Position numbers and translations under genes: made by a program
Source: Basidiobolus meristosporus CBS 931.73
Lineage: Eukaryota > Basidiobolomycota > Basidiobolomycetes > Basidiobolales > Basidiobolaceae
DNA length: 56,856 bases
Direction: 5' to 3'
Assembly (NCBI GenBank): GCA_002104905.1
Contig: MCFE01000572.1
Location: forward strand, 1-56,856
Shown: in pieces, positions 40,775 to 52,580 of the stretch
Layout: each line of letters begins with the position of its first letter
Numbering within the stretch: position 1 is the first letter of the stretch
The notes under the pieces: generated by a model
What the model saw: the letters and a program-made list of their open reading frames with translations, nothing else
Told to the model about the DNA's origin: nothing
The model's database searches: none

Positions 40775-41887
40775 CTATGGTTCCTCCAAGGACAGTCCAG
40801 AGCCAAGGTACCCCCACTAGCAGCCCGTGAAGAAATCATACGAGAAAGACATATGTCATTAGGACACGCTAACCCCCTTACAACCTATAAGATGTTAAGA
40901 AAAACGTTTTATTGGCGAAAAATGATGACCAACGTTACGAATACGTTACGAAGATGCACCACTTGCGAAAGATTCAACCGGAGTCAGAAGATAGGGACAA
41001 CCGCACCAATACCGGTTGACCTGCCCTTCCACCAAGTAGGGATTGACTTTGTTGGCCCCTTTATGAAAACAAAGAAAGGAGAACAATACATAATAATTGC
41101 TACCAATTATTTCTCAAAGTGGGTAGAAGCCCAAGCCGTCCGCAATAAAGATCAGAAGACAACCGCCCAATTCATCCTAGAACACCTCATCTGCCGACTC
41201 GGATATCCTCAGATACTCCTGTCCGACAATGGTGGTTCCTTCCTGAACAACACCGTGGCCCACCTGTGCAAAATGATGGGCGTGAAACAAGTCTTCACGG
41301 CCGCGTATCACCCCCAGACTAACGGATTAACCGAGAGGATGAACCAGACGTGTTGCCGCATACTGGAGAAGCTTCACTGGGAACTTCCCCAATCATGGGC
41401 CGAGCTGCTCCCACTGACACTCCTAGCAATGCGCACCACACCGAATAAAACAACGGGTTTCTCCCCATATGAAATCCTATATGGACGAAGACCCAAGTGG
41501 CGGGAGGAAGCTGGATTAACGATGGAAGGTGTCCCCCTGACAACACATAACGACTATATAGAAAGGTTGATACACCGTATTGCCCACCTATACATAAAAG
41601 TATTTGAAAATGTTGACAAGCACCTTCCCCCTCCACCCAAAAATGAGAAACTAACGAGACAAAAGTGGAAACCAGGCTATAAGGTGTGGTACGACCAAAC
41701 CGTTGCAGGCCTCAAGTTCCGCCCACAATTTACACCCCGATGGATTGGCCCATGCACCGTTATCAGTTCGGACCACGGACCAAAGTACACCATCACCCTG
41801 AATAATAAGACAATCAGCAACGTAGTGCCAGCCCATCTGAAACCGTTTCATGATGATCCACCGATCATCACTGAGACCAAAGTGTGA
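40775..41887 (+). CDS. G3 pol part 2: integrase
   Basis: Same frame as PR-RT-RNase H, directly after the TGA at 40772. The first ATG is 40853 (MSLGHANPL), but homology starts before it (LAAREEIIRERH), so it was probably one polyprotein; TGA may derive from CGA by CpG loss. HHCC zinc finger (H and H near 40850-40866, CTTC near 40957-40968). Core: GIDFVGPF, LLSDNGGSFLN, HPQTNGLTERMNQT (D, D, E all present). A GPY/F-like RWIGPCTVI near 41740 and AHLKPFHDD at the end. No chromodomain. The integrase inserts element cDNA into the genome. Confidence 0.9.
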   Translation, partial: LWFLQGQSRAKVPPLAAREEIIRERHMSLGHANPLTTYKMLRKTFYWRKMMTNVTNTLRRCTTCERFNRSQKIGTTAPIPVDLPFHQVGIDFVGPFMKTKKGEQYIIIATNYFSKWVEAQAVRNKDQKTTAQFILEHLICRLGYPQILLSDNGGSFLNNTVAHLCKMMGVKQVFTAAYHPQTNGLTERMNQTCCRILEKLHWELPQSWAELLPLTLLAMRTTPNKTTGFSPYEILYGRRPKWREEAGLTMEGVPLTTHNDYIERLIHRIAHLYIKVFENVDKHLPPPPKNEKLTRQKWKPGYKVWYDQTVAGLKFRPQFTPRWIGPCTVISSDHGPKYTITLNNKTISNVVPAHLKPFHDDPPIITETKV

Positions 41888-42016
41888 TTAAACGATTATC
41901 AGGACAAGGATAGAGGAAGACACAGGATACATTCAAAGTTTATTAGAGGAGATTTTAGTCGATATAGGTACAAATAATATGCGCGAGGGAGTTAGCCCAA
42001 AGGGGAGAACAAAAGA

Positions 42017-43186
42017 ATGCATATGGAAGGCGCCGAAGGAAACAGTTCACCCAAAACTGGCGATACCCCTCCCACTAGCAAGAACCAAGATGATATCAAA
42101 AACGAAACCAACCTGCAAGTGTTAAGAGATATGGTACAAGCGTTACATATGACGAGAGCCACCTATGAAGAGTCGTTTGCCGGAGCAGTCACGCTAATAC
42201 AAGACACAATCAGAGAGGGACGAGACAAGTTACCCACGCCAATACGAAGCATGGAGATACTACCCGAGAAGACCGTGTACCACCTAAGAGGAGGTTCCTT
42301 GATCATTAAGGAGAAGGACACCGCGCTGATTCCCGTATCCATACTGGACACAGTCAGACAGAAGACACAAGGAATCAACTGTCGCGCCCTCACGAGACCT
42401 CGAGAGCCCCCCTGTTTTGTTGCATACTTGCCATTAATAGGTACCATGGTTGTTGAGGTATATGCAGACCTGGTACAAGCTGCAAGAGCACCAGAAGTAG
42501 AACTCCCAATCAAAGGACTCCTCCGAGAAATTCGCGAACATCTTGAACCACATTTCCAAGAAGGAACCATCTTAGAGAAGATACGCGAACAGATTAAATA
42601 CACCAGCCAGTTAACCCATGCGATCCACCAAGTTGCTGTGTTACAACTATTACAGTGGTTTACCATAAGACAACTCAGGAATCAGTACAAAGTCCAACTC
42701 CAAGAAGCCGAAGAAACCGCCGCAGATTCTGTAGAAACCATGAGGCAAGTACGAAAGCGCCTCGATTGCGCCACAGTTTCTACGGAAGAACTACAATACG
42801 TCTTGGAAGAAGCAAAAACTCGTTATCGACAACAAGTGACTGCCGACTGAGTGTACGCCCTCTTCAAAAGGTCCCCCGCCGTCATATTGAACACAAAAAG
42901 GACAAGCCCCGATAATGTTCGCAAGATAAAGAAGCAAGACTTTATCGCGCTATTGCACCTTTTCTCGTTCTCCGACCCTCCCGAGGAACTTACCCAGAAC
43001 CCTATGGTTTGCCAACTATTTGGCTCTGTGGAAAACATCCCTCGAGCAACACAGGCCGCACCCCACTCTGCCGCCGAATGGTATCAGGTACTCGCCCGCG
43101 ATCCCCTCGCGAGTGACAACCAGCAATGGTACTACGGTGACTCCCCATGCTCCGTAAACAAAATCAATCCTGGAGAAGCAAGTTAG
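42017..43186 (+). CDS. G3 ORF3, unknown protein downstream of integrase
   Basis: ATG 42017 (MHMEGAEGNSSPKTGD), 277 codons to TGA 42848-42850, then 111 more codons in the same frame to TAG 43184-43186, 45 bp before the 3' LTR. The TGA sits in GACTGAGTG and may derive from CGA, so the original product would be about 389 aa. Visible: a disordered N-terminus, a predicted helix (LRDMVQALHMTRATYEES), a middle globular part (VYHLRGGSLIIKEKD, CFVAYLPLIGTMVVEVY), and a likely coiled coil (LRNQYKVQLQEAEETAADSV). There is no signal peptide, membrane segment, zinc knuckle or chromodomain, so it does not look like an envelope. 129 bp with stops separate it from integrase; it may be read from a spliced or subgenomic RNA. 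Confidence 0.75.
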
Positions 43187-43230
43187 TCAAAGAACTTCGA
43201 GGACAAAGCTCCCACTTAACCCCCGGGATA

Positions 43231-43616
43231 TGTGAGTACTCAATGTAGTACCCACTCTTCGCCCAAGAGTTCTCCCAAGAGTTCCCTCCAGAGTCCTACC
43301 CAAAGTCCTCCAGTACCCTCCCTATGATTCCCCCACACGTCCTCCCCTCCTATCCCTGCCCTTATCTAGTTAGAACACTTACCATAACAGGAAGGTGTTC
43401 ACACCCCTATTTTATAACACATTGTCTATTGTCTAAGCCCCCCAAGTGATATATATATCTACCCAATTGAACCAGGAAGAACAATGAGATTTGGACGAAA
43501 TAAACAGAAGTCTTTATTACCTTGCTACCTTCTATTGGAAGCTATTCTGAACCAAGTGGTACTGACTTGACCTACAAGCTCTCCCACTCACCAAGTACAG
43601 TCAGTAATAACCCACA
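43231..43616 (+). repeat. G3 3' LTR
   Basis: 386 bp. Five differences from the 5' LTR: four are loss of CpG in this copy (C to T or G to A) and one is A/G. No strong polypurine tract is visible just upstream (GGGATA). Confidence 0.93.
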
Positions 43617-44384
43617 TACTGGACTTCCAATGGCCACTTGAATACTAGCCCATTCTTCAGCATTGCACTGAACAGCTTCAAGCATCTTCAATGTTGTTCA
43701 ATTTTTAGGCTCTGGTATAAACACTGCAGCTTCTACCTCCCATACTGCAATATGTTTTTCTGTGGCCTTTATCTTTGGGTACTGTTGTTGTGCTTCAAAA
43801 ACTATGTGGTGTTCCTCTGCTGTCATATTGGAAAATGGCTCAGTTTGTGGCTTTGATATTGATCTACTTACATTCCTTCTTTGCCACAAAGATACTGCTA
43901 TCTCTACCTGGAATATTGATTGCTCTACATGTATTAATTGCTCTTCCTATTTCTGAACTATTTCCAACTTCTCTGGGCTATTACATCTATCTAATCTCCC
44001 ACAGCACAAAGTTGCCTCATTATTGCTTCAATATGAGCTGAACACATAATTGCTAATACAGGTGGTGGTGATGTTATAACAGCCACTTGCTGTTCTTCAA
44101 CTGAAGGCACTAAATTTATTACATTCTCATCTGCCTCATCAATATGGTCTGCTGGCAGCTCTGTAGAGATTTACAATTGCTTACTTGACCATAGAGCCTG
44201 AGGAGTCTGCATTATTCCCTTCAGTGGGCCCACTGCCTGCAGGGCCTTTTTTGAATGTAGCCCTGCTTGTTGCATTGAATGCCAAAGCAGGCTGCTGTCC
44301 AACCATTCTTCTGCTGCTGTCAGCATTGGGGTTTGGGTGAGAACTGGGCAACATTGCTGTATTTTTTTGCAGTATATATATGGC
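43617..44384 (-). pseudogene. T4 accessory gene, N-terminal part
   Basis: Relative of the T1 accessory gene, cut by G3 at 43617 (22 bp more at 36823-36844). Visible in the minus strand: a polar N-terminal block (44399-44181, with SRATFKKGPAGS) and a later block (VFIPEPKN, EKHIAVWEVE, frame 43889-43698). The start codon position reads CTG or ATA in place of ATG. Several stops. Confidence 0.6.
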
Positions 44385-44597
44385 TGTGAGACAAAACAAA
44401 GGGGCAATGGTGTTACATATATATATGTGTATGGCGCCAAAGCATTAATTATAATCCTTATCATGGCAGGCCATCACTGAATCTTACATTCATGCAGGTG
44501 TAATGTCACAGCTGCAAGAGCTTCTTAAATTCACATGAGCATTTACAACAAAGGTTTACAATATCATTATGTTTTATAGTGTTAACCTGTTTGCCCC

Positions 44598-47500
44598 ATG
44601 GTCAAAACTAATTAGAGTCTGCACCATAACAGAAGAGAAAAAAGACCATGTGGCTATTGTAGCAAGCCTCTCAGCCATGATGTATTGTGACAGCTTAGGA
44701 ATTATTACTAGGAGTATTGCCAGTGCTTTGCCACACAAGTCATATTTGACCATTCATTGGTCACTACTGTACCAACATTATCTTGCTGGTAAGTTGATAC
44801 TTCTACATTAGCACCTGGCTCTCTTGGTCACTTTGCACAAACTGAGTCAGGTGAGTTTGTGACACCTTTAGGCTCACCTCAGCCTTTGGGATATGGCACA
44901 CAGATTGACAGCTCTCAAGAAGCAGGCTCACTGATGGACTCTGAGCCTATTTTCCATAATAAAAGTACCCTGCTTGAGCCCAGCAAAACCCCAATATGCA
45001 ATGAGACAACACCAGTGGACAAAAATGCCTAATATGCTTTACAGAGTTAGGTGAGCCCAGTAATCCATCTGCTGCTGAATGATGTGATGTTGTGGTAAGA
45101 GGAGTGGCATATTTCTACCAATAGCATGAATGGGGCTTTAACAATTTAATACTACTTCTTGCAAAAATCATCCTGGAATGCAACTTACCATATACATGGT
45201 ACAAATGGACAACCATCATGAAGCTTTCAGCATATGACCCAGAGACCGTCCTGATACCAGTATGTGTTAACAGTTGAATTGCATTCATACCAAAATGTGG
45301 CATCATTGCAACATGTTCAACCCGTCAGGAATCCACCACCATTGGGGAAAAGCATTGTTCACACTCCAGATATATTCCAGTAATATTCCATCTGTTACAA
45401 GTCTTGGTATAAGAGTTGTAGAGGAATAGGGAGTTTAGCTAGGATTGTATTCGATAAAACTTGAACTGATTTTTATTGAGGTTCCAGCAGCTCCTTATAT
45501 ACATTTTGCCAGATCAATTGCTGACTAATTGTATTTCCTAATGTAGGTTGTGGCTGATGACTCATTTGATTGCATCATCATCACCCAATAAGATCCTACT
45601 TAATATATCTATTTCTGTCAGATAAGGCTCTGCTGATTCATTTGCTGACTAATGCTACTGATTTCATAGATAATACTGATATACTGATAACCTAAACATA
45701 TACTAATTGATTTGACTAAAAACTGATCTAACTTAAACATTCAAGCGGCAGATCATAACACATCTAAAGAAGCTCATGTTGTACACCAAGTATTGTGAAG
45801 CTATAAGAGCCACACTCAGCATTAACCAAGCACAGATATATCCAATATATTTGATGGCAAACATTACAAACATGTAAGAAGCAAAGGCTACTTTAAATGT
45901 ATGTATGTCCATGCCTTTGCCTTTGTATATAATAGATTTTCATTAAGCAAGAAATTTACCAGCAAACCCTGCTGGCCACTGATTCTCATCAACCTAAACC
46001 TGCTACCTATCTAACAATATCCAAGCCACAATCTGATGGAAGTCTCAATGGTATATAGGCCTAAATCACCATCCAACCTGGATAGCTACCTGTATCCATT
46101 GCTGGATGAATATTGTATGCTTTCCAGCAGGATGATAGTAAGTGGCTGCTATATTAAAGCTCTTGATACTACTTGCATTGGAGATTCTCCAGCCATCAGC
46201 AAGGTGGCTGGCTTTTCTAGGCACAATGGTCAGTATTGCTGTCACATGTGCAGGATGCAGGGGATTTACTCCATGGCTAACACACACTTTTATTTCCCAA
46301 ACACCAATACTGAAAGCACCAACTATACGCAGAGATACTGTCTGGAAGTCAGCATGCAATTGCAGCAGAGTTGATAAGCCATTGACCAGAACTGGAGATA
46401 CTTACAATGGAGGATATCTGTTAGAGCAAAAGCCTTCCACTGGAGGTAATACATTTACTTTTCAACACTATCCGTATACTGATGACCAAGTTCAACATAG
46501 GGCATTTCAAGCTAAGTGAGCCTTTTGAGATAGATGAGAAATTTCAAAGAATTGGCCAGATATTACAGAGTGTCCAATACCACAATAACTTCTCACATGC
46601 TCCTATCATCATTAGTACAAATATGCAAAAATGCAAGTGCAAGGACTGGATGAACTGGATTTTTAATTATTACAGGGGCCTTCTGAGGCCATTTTGACTA
46701 AAAGTGCATTGAAAGCATTGGGAGTCATATGTGGACATTGTAAAAATATCTACACAAAAGTAGATTACCAATGCTAACTTGATATATATGCAGCTTTTGT
46801 GAAGAGTTTATCATGAGATTTGAGCAGCTAGAGTAAAAACATAAAGCTGCATGTGTAGATCAGTACTACTACTGCATCCATTTGTACTCCATCTTGCTTG
46901 GTGTATTGAGAGCACTGGACCTTGCTTCACCTTTCTGGAGTTTCCTATGGAGTAGATATGTGGGGCAATAGGGAGCCAAGTCAAGTTGCAGGAACTACCG
47001 TATCCTAATCTCATCAAGAATACTACCTTCAGGTCCATCATTGATGTGATGAAATGGCACATGGAGGACAGCCAGGAAGAGTTGGAAAATACTGAGGACA
47101 GACATGCACATGGTGACACCTATGCCTATGGCATTAAAAAGCTAAGCAGCCCCAATGTGTGGGTAAATGGTCAAGTAATGAAAAGCTGGGTTGGGTGCAA
47201 CAAGTAACAAGTTTCTATTAGGAAAACTCTACCAAGGTACACCAGATTTCATTTTGTCACAAGCCAATTTGTAAACCATTCAATACAGAACTCATACAAA
47301 CAAGAGCCTGAGCACATGTATAAGTGGAACTAGAATGCAGCAGAGAGAAGGAATATACTGGCTAGATAGCAAAAGGATCCTTGCAGATATTTAGGGGGTA
47401 CTCATGGCAGAAGTGGTGGCACCAAGAATATGCTTGCAAGATGTATATGTCACCAGCAATACAAGGTATAGGACAACTTTACAAGAATCCCACTAAAAAA

Positions 47501-47621
47501 ACCTAATGGTGAGGCAATAGAAGGATATCCACTACAGCAGGTATGCATGTTTATAGAGGTTAGTAAGCAGCAAGCCATATTATCTTCAATAGAACTATGT
47601 ATGGAATACCCAAGGAGGTAA
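44598..47621 (+). pseudogene. tnp2 transposase of T4
   Basis: ATG 44598 (MVKTN then TAG), the Cys/His cluster CGYCSKPLSHD near 44645, then stop-rich sequence to the solo LTR at 45393. After it, the Tnp2 core: SNLDSYLYPLLDEYCMLSS (about 46073-46130), CIGDSPAISKVAGFSRHNGQ and CCHMCRMQGIYS (about 46180-46270), LSEPFEI, QILQSVQYHNNFS (about 46560), ENTEDRHAHGDTYAYGIKKLSSP (about 47085-47150). A C-terminal block downstream (FTRIPLKKPNGEAIEGYP, 47470-47520; ending at TAA 47619) shows the full extent of the family's reading frame. The undivided core here shows where MITE 14627-15360 split T1. Confidence 0.78.
45393..45760 (-). repeat. solo G1-family LTR with 4-bp duplication CATC
   Basis: 368 bp, ends TGTTACAAG and CATAACA, flanked by CATC at 45389-45392 and 45761-45764. 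It supports 4-bp duplications as a feature of this gypsy family. It keeps some CpG lost in both G1 LTRs. Confidence 0.9.
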
Positions 47622-47650
47622 TAGGTAAGCAAACAAAAAGGGATGATTCC

Positions 47651-47827
47651 ACAAAAAATTGATTTTCTCCAACACAATGTGTGAAACACAGGGGTGGCTT
47701 TAAATGAAGATGCAGAGCTATGTTTCATACCTTGTGGCCAAGTATAGGCTCACTTGGCCTCTCTGGCACACTATGGCAGCATTTGGCACTCATGGCTCAA
47801 TGTGGCAATGTCCAATGGAACAAGTCT
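47651..47827. mobile_element. right arm fragment of an E-family foldback MITE
   Basis: Matches the last ~180 bp of the 14627-15360 MITE (GTGAAACACAGGGG, ACTTGGCCTC, CAATGTGGCA) and ends GGAACAAGTCT, followed by ATT. The left arm is missing; T4 sequence joins directly. The right flank is repeat R3. Confidence 0.75.
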
Positions 47828-48210
47828 ATTATTTGGCAGTAAAGTTAGATAATTGCCATTATGATTGTTTTGTAAGATTGTATTGAGGGTCAGTAATTCC
47901 AAGCTGCAGGTATTATAACAGTCTTCTGACAGGTTCCTAAATGCTGATCTAGATTGGATCCACCTGAGAGACCACATTATTTTTTATAGGGCATGCTGCT
48001 GTTATAATGCCTACAGATGCTTCCATCAAGACTGCTAAAATATCATTGGTGTTTCCTATATATGACATTTGCATGTACTGCTAGTTGGGTCCAATCAACC
48101 AAGTGTAGGCCAAAAGAAATCCATTGGAAAGCCATCAAAATCCTGCTGAAGAACCATCTAAACACTGGTAATTATACCTACCTGTATAGCAGAAGAATTG
48201 GCTAAATACC
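47828..48210 (-). repeat. unclassified repeat R3
   Basis: Inverted relative of R1 and R2 (shared 'ggatccaatct', 'cagcttggaatt' and 'gccaaataa' blocks read on the minus strand). No reading frame or terminal structure was found. Bounded by the half MITE and G2. Confidence 0.45.
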
Positions 48211-50610
48211 TGTTCTAATCTTGATATGGCATCAAAAATGTTGTTGATTTCCCAGGGCAGTAGACAATCTCCAAATCAAATTGCCAAATGTATTCATTAC
48301 ATCTAGTCTTTCTTCATGTAAGTACCTTCTGAGAAAATACATTCTTGAGGGAGGTGTGATCAGTCTTCACAGTGCATTTGACTCCTTCAATATGGCATCT
48401 CCATGTCTTCAAGCAGTGTATTGTAGCAAGCATCTCCTTCTCATGCACTGGATAGTTTTGTTCTGATGAGTTCAGCTTCTTGGATTTAAAGGCAACTGGG
48501 TAGTCCTTTCCCTTGTGTTCTTGGCTCAATACTCTACCGGTTACATAATCTGAAGCATCTGTGCACTGAGTAAGCTCTTTTCTGAAGTCAGGTGTTCCTG
48601 AGCTTAGCAGCTTAGCAAGTTCATTCTTGAGTGTCTGAAAGGCAGTCTCACAGGCTATGTTCTACTTGTGGGTACTATCTCTCCTGAGGATGATAGTTGA
48701 AGGGACTGCAATACTTTCAAAGGACTTGACAAATCTCTGATAATAGGAAACAACTTCAAGGAATGATCTGAGTTCTGATATGCTATGGGGCTGCTCCAAG
48801 TTCTTGATGACTTCAAGCTTCTTAGGGCCTAAGGTTGCTCCTATGCTAGTCACTATATGTCCCAGAAATTCAACATATTACTTGAGGAATTCAAACTTGG
48901 CTAGTTTGCCATATAGCTTATTCTCTCTTAGGTTATTCAAGACCTTTTAATGTGCACCAAGTGATCCTCTTTTGTTTTGCTGTATACCAATATGTGATCT
49001 AGGTAGATTATCACAAACATGTCAAAGTACTCCTGGAATACAGTCTGCCTCAGGGTCATGAATTTTGCCGGAGCATTGGTGGGGCCCAAACTCATGACTA
49101 AATACTCATAGTATACATATCTTGCCCTGAATCCCAACTTAGGGATGTCTTCTGGCTTCACCCTAATCTCATTGTACCATAACATGAGGTTAATCTTGCT
49201 GAATATAGTGGCTCCATTGAGTTGGTCCAAAAGCTCATCAATCTAAGGTATAGGGTTGTTATTCTTCATGGTAAATGAGTTGAGGGCTCTGTAGTCAATG
49301 CATACCCTGAGCATTCAATCCTTCTTTTTCATAAAGAGAACTGGTGCTCCCCAAGGTGACTTGCTGGGTCTAATATATCATTGCTCCAGTAACTGATTTA
49401 TATGTCTCTTCATCTCATCCAATTCCAATAGACTCATTCTGTACGGTGTCTCACTCACCAGAGTGCTATCTCCGGTGTCAATGGTATGATCCACATCTCT
49501 GACTGGTGGTGGGCTTACAAGTTCATCTGGAAATATGTCTGAATATTCCTTCAAAAGAGTCTGGACATTCTGGGGTACCAGAATATAGGAATCTTGCTGT
49601 AATACTACCATGAGGAATATCTGGGTGCCTTTTCTAATTTCTATAGAATTGTGTCTTGCTAAGCTCACTTGTTTCACATACATTGGAATTGACCAAGTTG
49701 AAATCTAGTCTGGAAGGTAATAGCTCATAGGCCTTGTTGTCCTTCTGGATCTGAGTAGCATGGATTCTCCAGTTGATTGATGAAATACAACAAAATAGCT
49801 AGGATTTTCCAAGTACAAGGTCATACTTGCAGTACCCAAATATATAGGCCTGTAGGTCTTCTTCAAAGTAATTGATCTTCATCCTTACTGGCTGGGCAAT
49901 ACAGCTGATTATGTGAGTGTTCCCTTCAGCTGTTGAGACTGAAGTAGATTTGGTATGTTCCAAGTTGATTCCAGACTTCAGGGCAAATTGCCCTAACATG
50001 TACTCATGAAATGCTCCTGAGTCACTCATGATCTTGGCAGGTACTCCATTGATTACTCCATTCAAGTATAATAGCTTTCCTGAGTTTGAGGTCTTCCAAG
50101 ATAGGTATTCTTGTGTTGTATAGAAGGTGAGTTCCAAGTTTTCTTCAAGTCCATCTTCCATATTATTGTGCTCAAGGGCTTCAATATGGTTGAAGGTTTT
50201 TGATGGCTGGTGTCCATTTCTTCTCTGACAGCAGTACTTTGCAATATGTCCCTGCTGATGGCAATAAACGCAAAGTCCTCTCTTGTACATTTTTCTGAGC
50301 TAGGATTCTTCTGCACAGCATCTATTTTCATTGGCACTGCGTCTGATTGTCTTCTTTCATAGTGAATGTAGCCTCTCTGACTAGTCCTTATGGGCTTCCC
50401 AACTCCAAGCACAGATGAGTCTTTGCCAATGGCAATCTTGATGGCTTCTTCAATAGTCTGATATGTTTGATATTACACTTTCTTGCAAGTTCTATCTTTC
50501 AATCCATTGATAAAGTATTCCACTTGAACCAGGGGGTTCATTCTATCAACTTGTCCAAGTAAACATCTATATTGATAGATGTACTCTTCACCTGTTCCTT
50601 TCCCTATGAA
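48211..50610 (-). pseudogene. gypsy fragment G2 (gag to RNase H), heavily decayed
   Basis: Same family as G1, without LTRs. Visible on the minus strand: gag part (QVDRMNPLVQVEYFINGLKD, about 50560-50490), zinc knuckle CVYCHQQGHIAKYC (about 50280-50235), protease MSDSGAFHEYM (D and G partly changed), the RT region that is deleted in G1 (RPSKSPWGAP-like, about 49400-49270), LDHILVYSK in place of YLDDILIYSK (about 49000), and RNase H (48529-48314). Many stops and frameshifts. Older than G1. Confidence 0.8.
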
Positions 50611-50958
50611 AGATATTTGATCCCACAGGTGGATCCAATCCAGATCAGCCATCAGGATCCTGTTTAGAGACCATCTTGATAACAGCAGCTTGGAATTAGT
50701 GACCATCCAAATAATCTTATCACATGATCATGATGGTATTTTGCTAATTTTACAACCAAATAAAGGGATAAAATTTGACAATAATTTATTGGTGCTGTGA
50801 CAATACTTGCATGGTATTGTTGCAGTCTTTCAGCACTCTATAACTATTATAGGTGGATCCAGTCAGTCAGGACATCCAATTGCCTTATGTGGCAAAAAAC
50901 ATGACATTATTCTAACGGCCTCACCGCAAGACTCTGAGGGCATTGTATTGGCACCATG
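50611..50958. repeat. unclassified repeat R2
   Basis: Relative of R1 (32690 onward): 'ggtggatcca', 'cagccatcaggatcctgt', 'cagcttggaatta' and 'aattttacaaccaaataaa' occur in the same order, then 'ggcctcac' and 'cctctga'-like blocks. No gene. It is cut on the right by a Copia-2 LTR. Confidence 0.5.
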
Positions 50959-51326
50959 TGTTGAAGTATTGGACTATTTGGTATCATTCTGCAGCTAAAA
51001 ATTTACTTAACAATTCTGGACCAGTCTTGGTTACTGTGAGACTAATTTATAGCTCCAACTTTGCCACTTTCTTCAGATCTATGATCTTATGATTATTCCC
51101 TTATAGTCAGGATCAAATTGGCACTAATATTAACTATTATGTACTAACCCTGAAACTGCTACAGAGTGCACCTGAATATTGAGAAATCCTCCTTAATTAG
51201 TGTTACAGCTGTATTACTTCTACAAAGGTATAAAACTGAGCTTCTTTATTAATAAACAGAAGTTCAACTATTATCACTATTTGTTGATAAGTTCCTTATA
51301 TCCAAATCACTTCTTAAGTTGCAACA
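50959..51326 (+). repeat. Copia-2 LTR at the R2/T5 junction
   Basis: 368 bp, ends TGTTGAAGTATTGG and AGTTGCAACA. Flanks CCATG and GCCTT do not match, and the two sides belong to different repeats, so this LTR probably marks an ectopic recombination or a deletion. Confidence 0.85.
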
Positions 51327-51558
51327 GCCTTGTTCATGAGGCAAACAGCTTGACCTTCACAATACATACCTATTATGTCACTTTTTGGTCACTACTCATG
51401 TGAGCTTAAGACAGTCTTGTATTTGACACATTGCACCTATATGAATGTAAGATTCAATAATGACCTGTCATAGTAAGCATTATGAATATAGAGGTGGCAC
51501 CACATACAAACATATATGTAACACTATTTCCCCTTTGATTTGACTCACTTCCATATAT

Positions 51559-52580
51559 GTGCCGCCAAAAAATAAAGCAAAGCCATCCGGTTTCCAACCA
51601 AACCCCACCACTGACAGCAACAGAAGAACAGTTGGACAACAGCTTGCTTTGACATTTAGTGCAACCAGCAGGGCTACATCCAAAAAAGGCCCTGTGGACA
51701 GTGTGCCCATTGAAGGTAATAATGTGGACTCCTCCTGCTCTCAGTCAAGTAGGCAATTGAGCACCTCTGCAGAGCCACAAGCCAACCATTATGCTCATGC
51801 AGATGTGAATGTAGCAAATGCAGTACCCTCAGGTGAAGAAGCACTCAGAAAAAGCAGCAGTGAAACACCCAGCAGTGATAAAGGAAAAGGTAAAGGGAAA
51901 AGCATATACCCATGTCTGAGACAGGGAGGCATGCAAAAGGACTGCAGTTCTTGCCAATCAATGCCACAAGCGCAGAACAGGATGAATCCCATCAGAGCCA
52001 AGAAGAACTACCACTAAGAAAACAGTTGTTTTCACAATTGTTGAACACACAGCCAGTTAAGCTTCACTCCAGCAAGATAGATGAGTTTGCTGAACAAGGT
52101 AACTTGACTACCACAGCCTCCACATCCTCCATTGTTGAGAGAGTGGAGATCCCACTGACATTCCGGGCTACAACATCAAGAGCTCAAAAGGCCATAAAAA
52201 TGCCTTCAGTGGAATTTTGGAACAGTAATAGGCAAACCAAGATGTTGCAGCATTTCTCCAAGTGCAGTACTCAAGAAAATGCACTGGAATATTGCAAGGA
52301 TTTATTGCAAAGACTGGCAGATGAGGTGCTAGGCCATGCAGTGCTGGCTAATGACCAGGACGTCTTGGAACCGGTGATTGAACAGTAGCATAAAGCTTTT
52401 GGGTTCCTACCAAGGTTGTGGAACCATAGTGTTACTGCAGAAATACTTATTGAGCGGTGGATTTTAATGGAGCTACTTGTTGAGTGTGGGGCTGGGCTTA
52501 TTGTTAGTGTAGGGTTTAGGGATCTGTATAGGTTAATACAGTTGGCAGTTGAAATTCAACTGAAGTTTCAACAGAAATAA
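51559..52580 (+). pseudogene. T5 accessory gene, with internal deletion
   Basis: The position of the T1 start codon reads GTG here (GTG CCG CCA, 51559). Frame 51559-52017 gives PPKNKAKPSGFQPNPTT, a Ser-rich region and DKGKGKGK; a frameshift near 51930 leads to the frame ending at TAG 52386-52388 (FAEQGNLTTTASTSSIVE, LEYCKDLLQRLADEV). After the TAG the same frame goes on to TAA 52578-52580 (hydrophobic ERWILMELLVECG block). Compared with T1, a middle part with the coiled coil is missing. No family recognised. Confidence 0.65.

Larger units (their letters stand above)
36845..43616 (+). mobile_element. young gypsy retrotransposon G3 with a third ORF
   Basis: 6772 bp, plus strand. LTRs 36845-37230 and 43231-43616 (386 bp each, 5 differences, 1.3%). 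5-bp target duplication TACTG at 36840-36844 and 43617-43621. Order: gag (37272), PR-RT-RNase H (38168), integrase (40853), ORF3 (42017). It is CpG-rich compared with its surroundings. Only two in-frame TGA codons disturb the coding plan. It interrupts the accessory gene of T4. Confidence 0.95.
36823..47650 (+). mobile_element. tnp2 element copy T4, split by G3 and a solo LTR
   Basis: 36823-36844 and 43617-47650 are parts of one copy. When G3 is removed, 'gccttaaggtgttggtgtactg' runs on to 'gacttcc', as in T1 at 11223-11251. Accessory gene (minus) 43617-44384, divergent spacer, transposase (plus) from 44598. A G1-family solo LTR is at 45393-45760. Confidence 0.75.

Noticed and set aside
42017-43186. 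G3 ORF3 as a retroviral-type envelope gene
   Set aside because: No signal peptide, transmembrane helix or cysteine-rich surface domain is visible.
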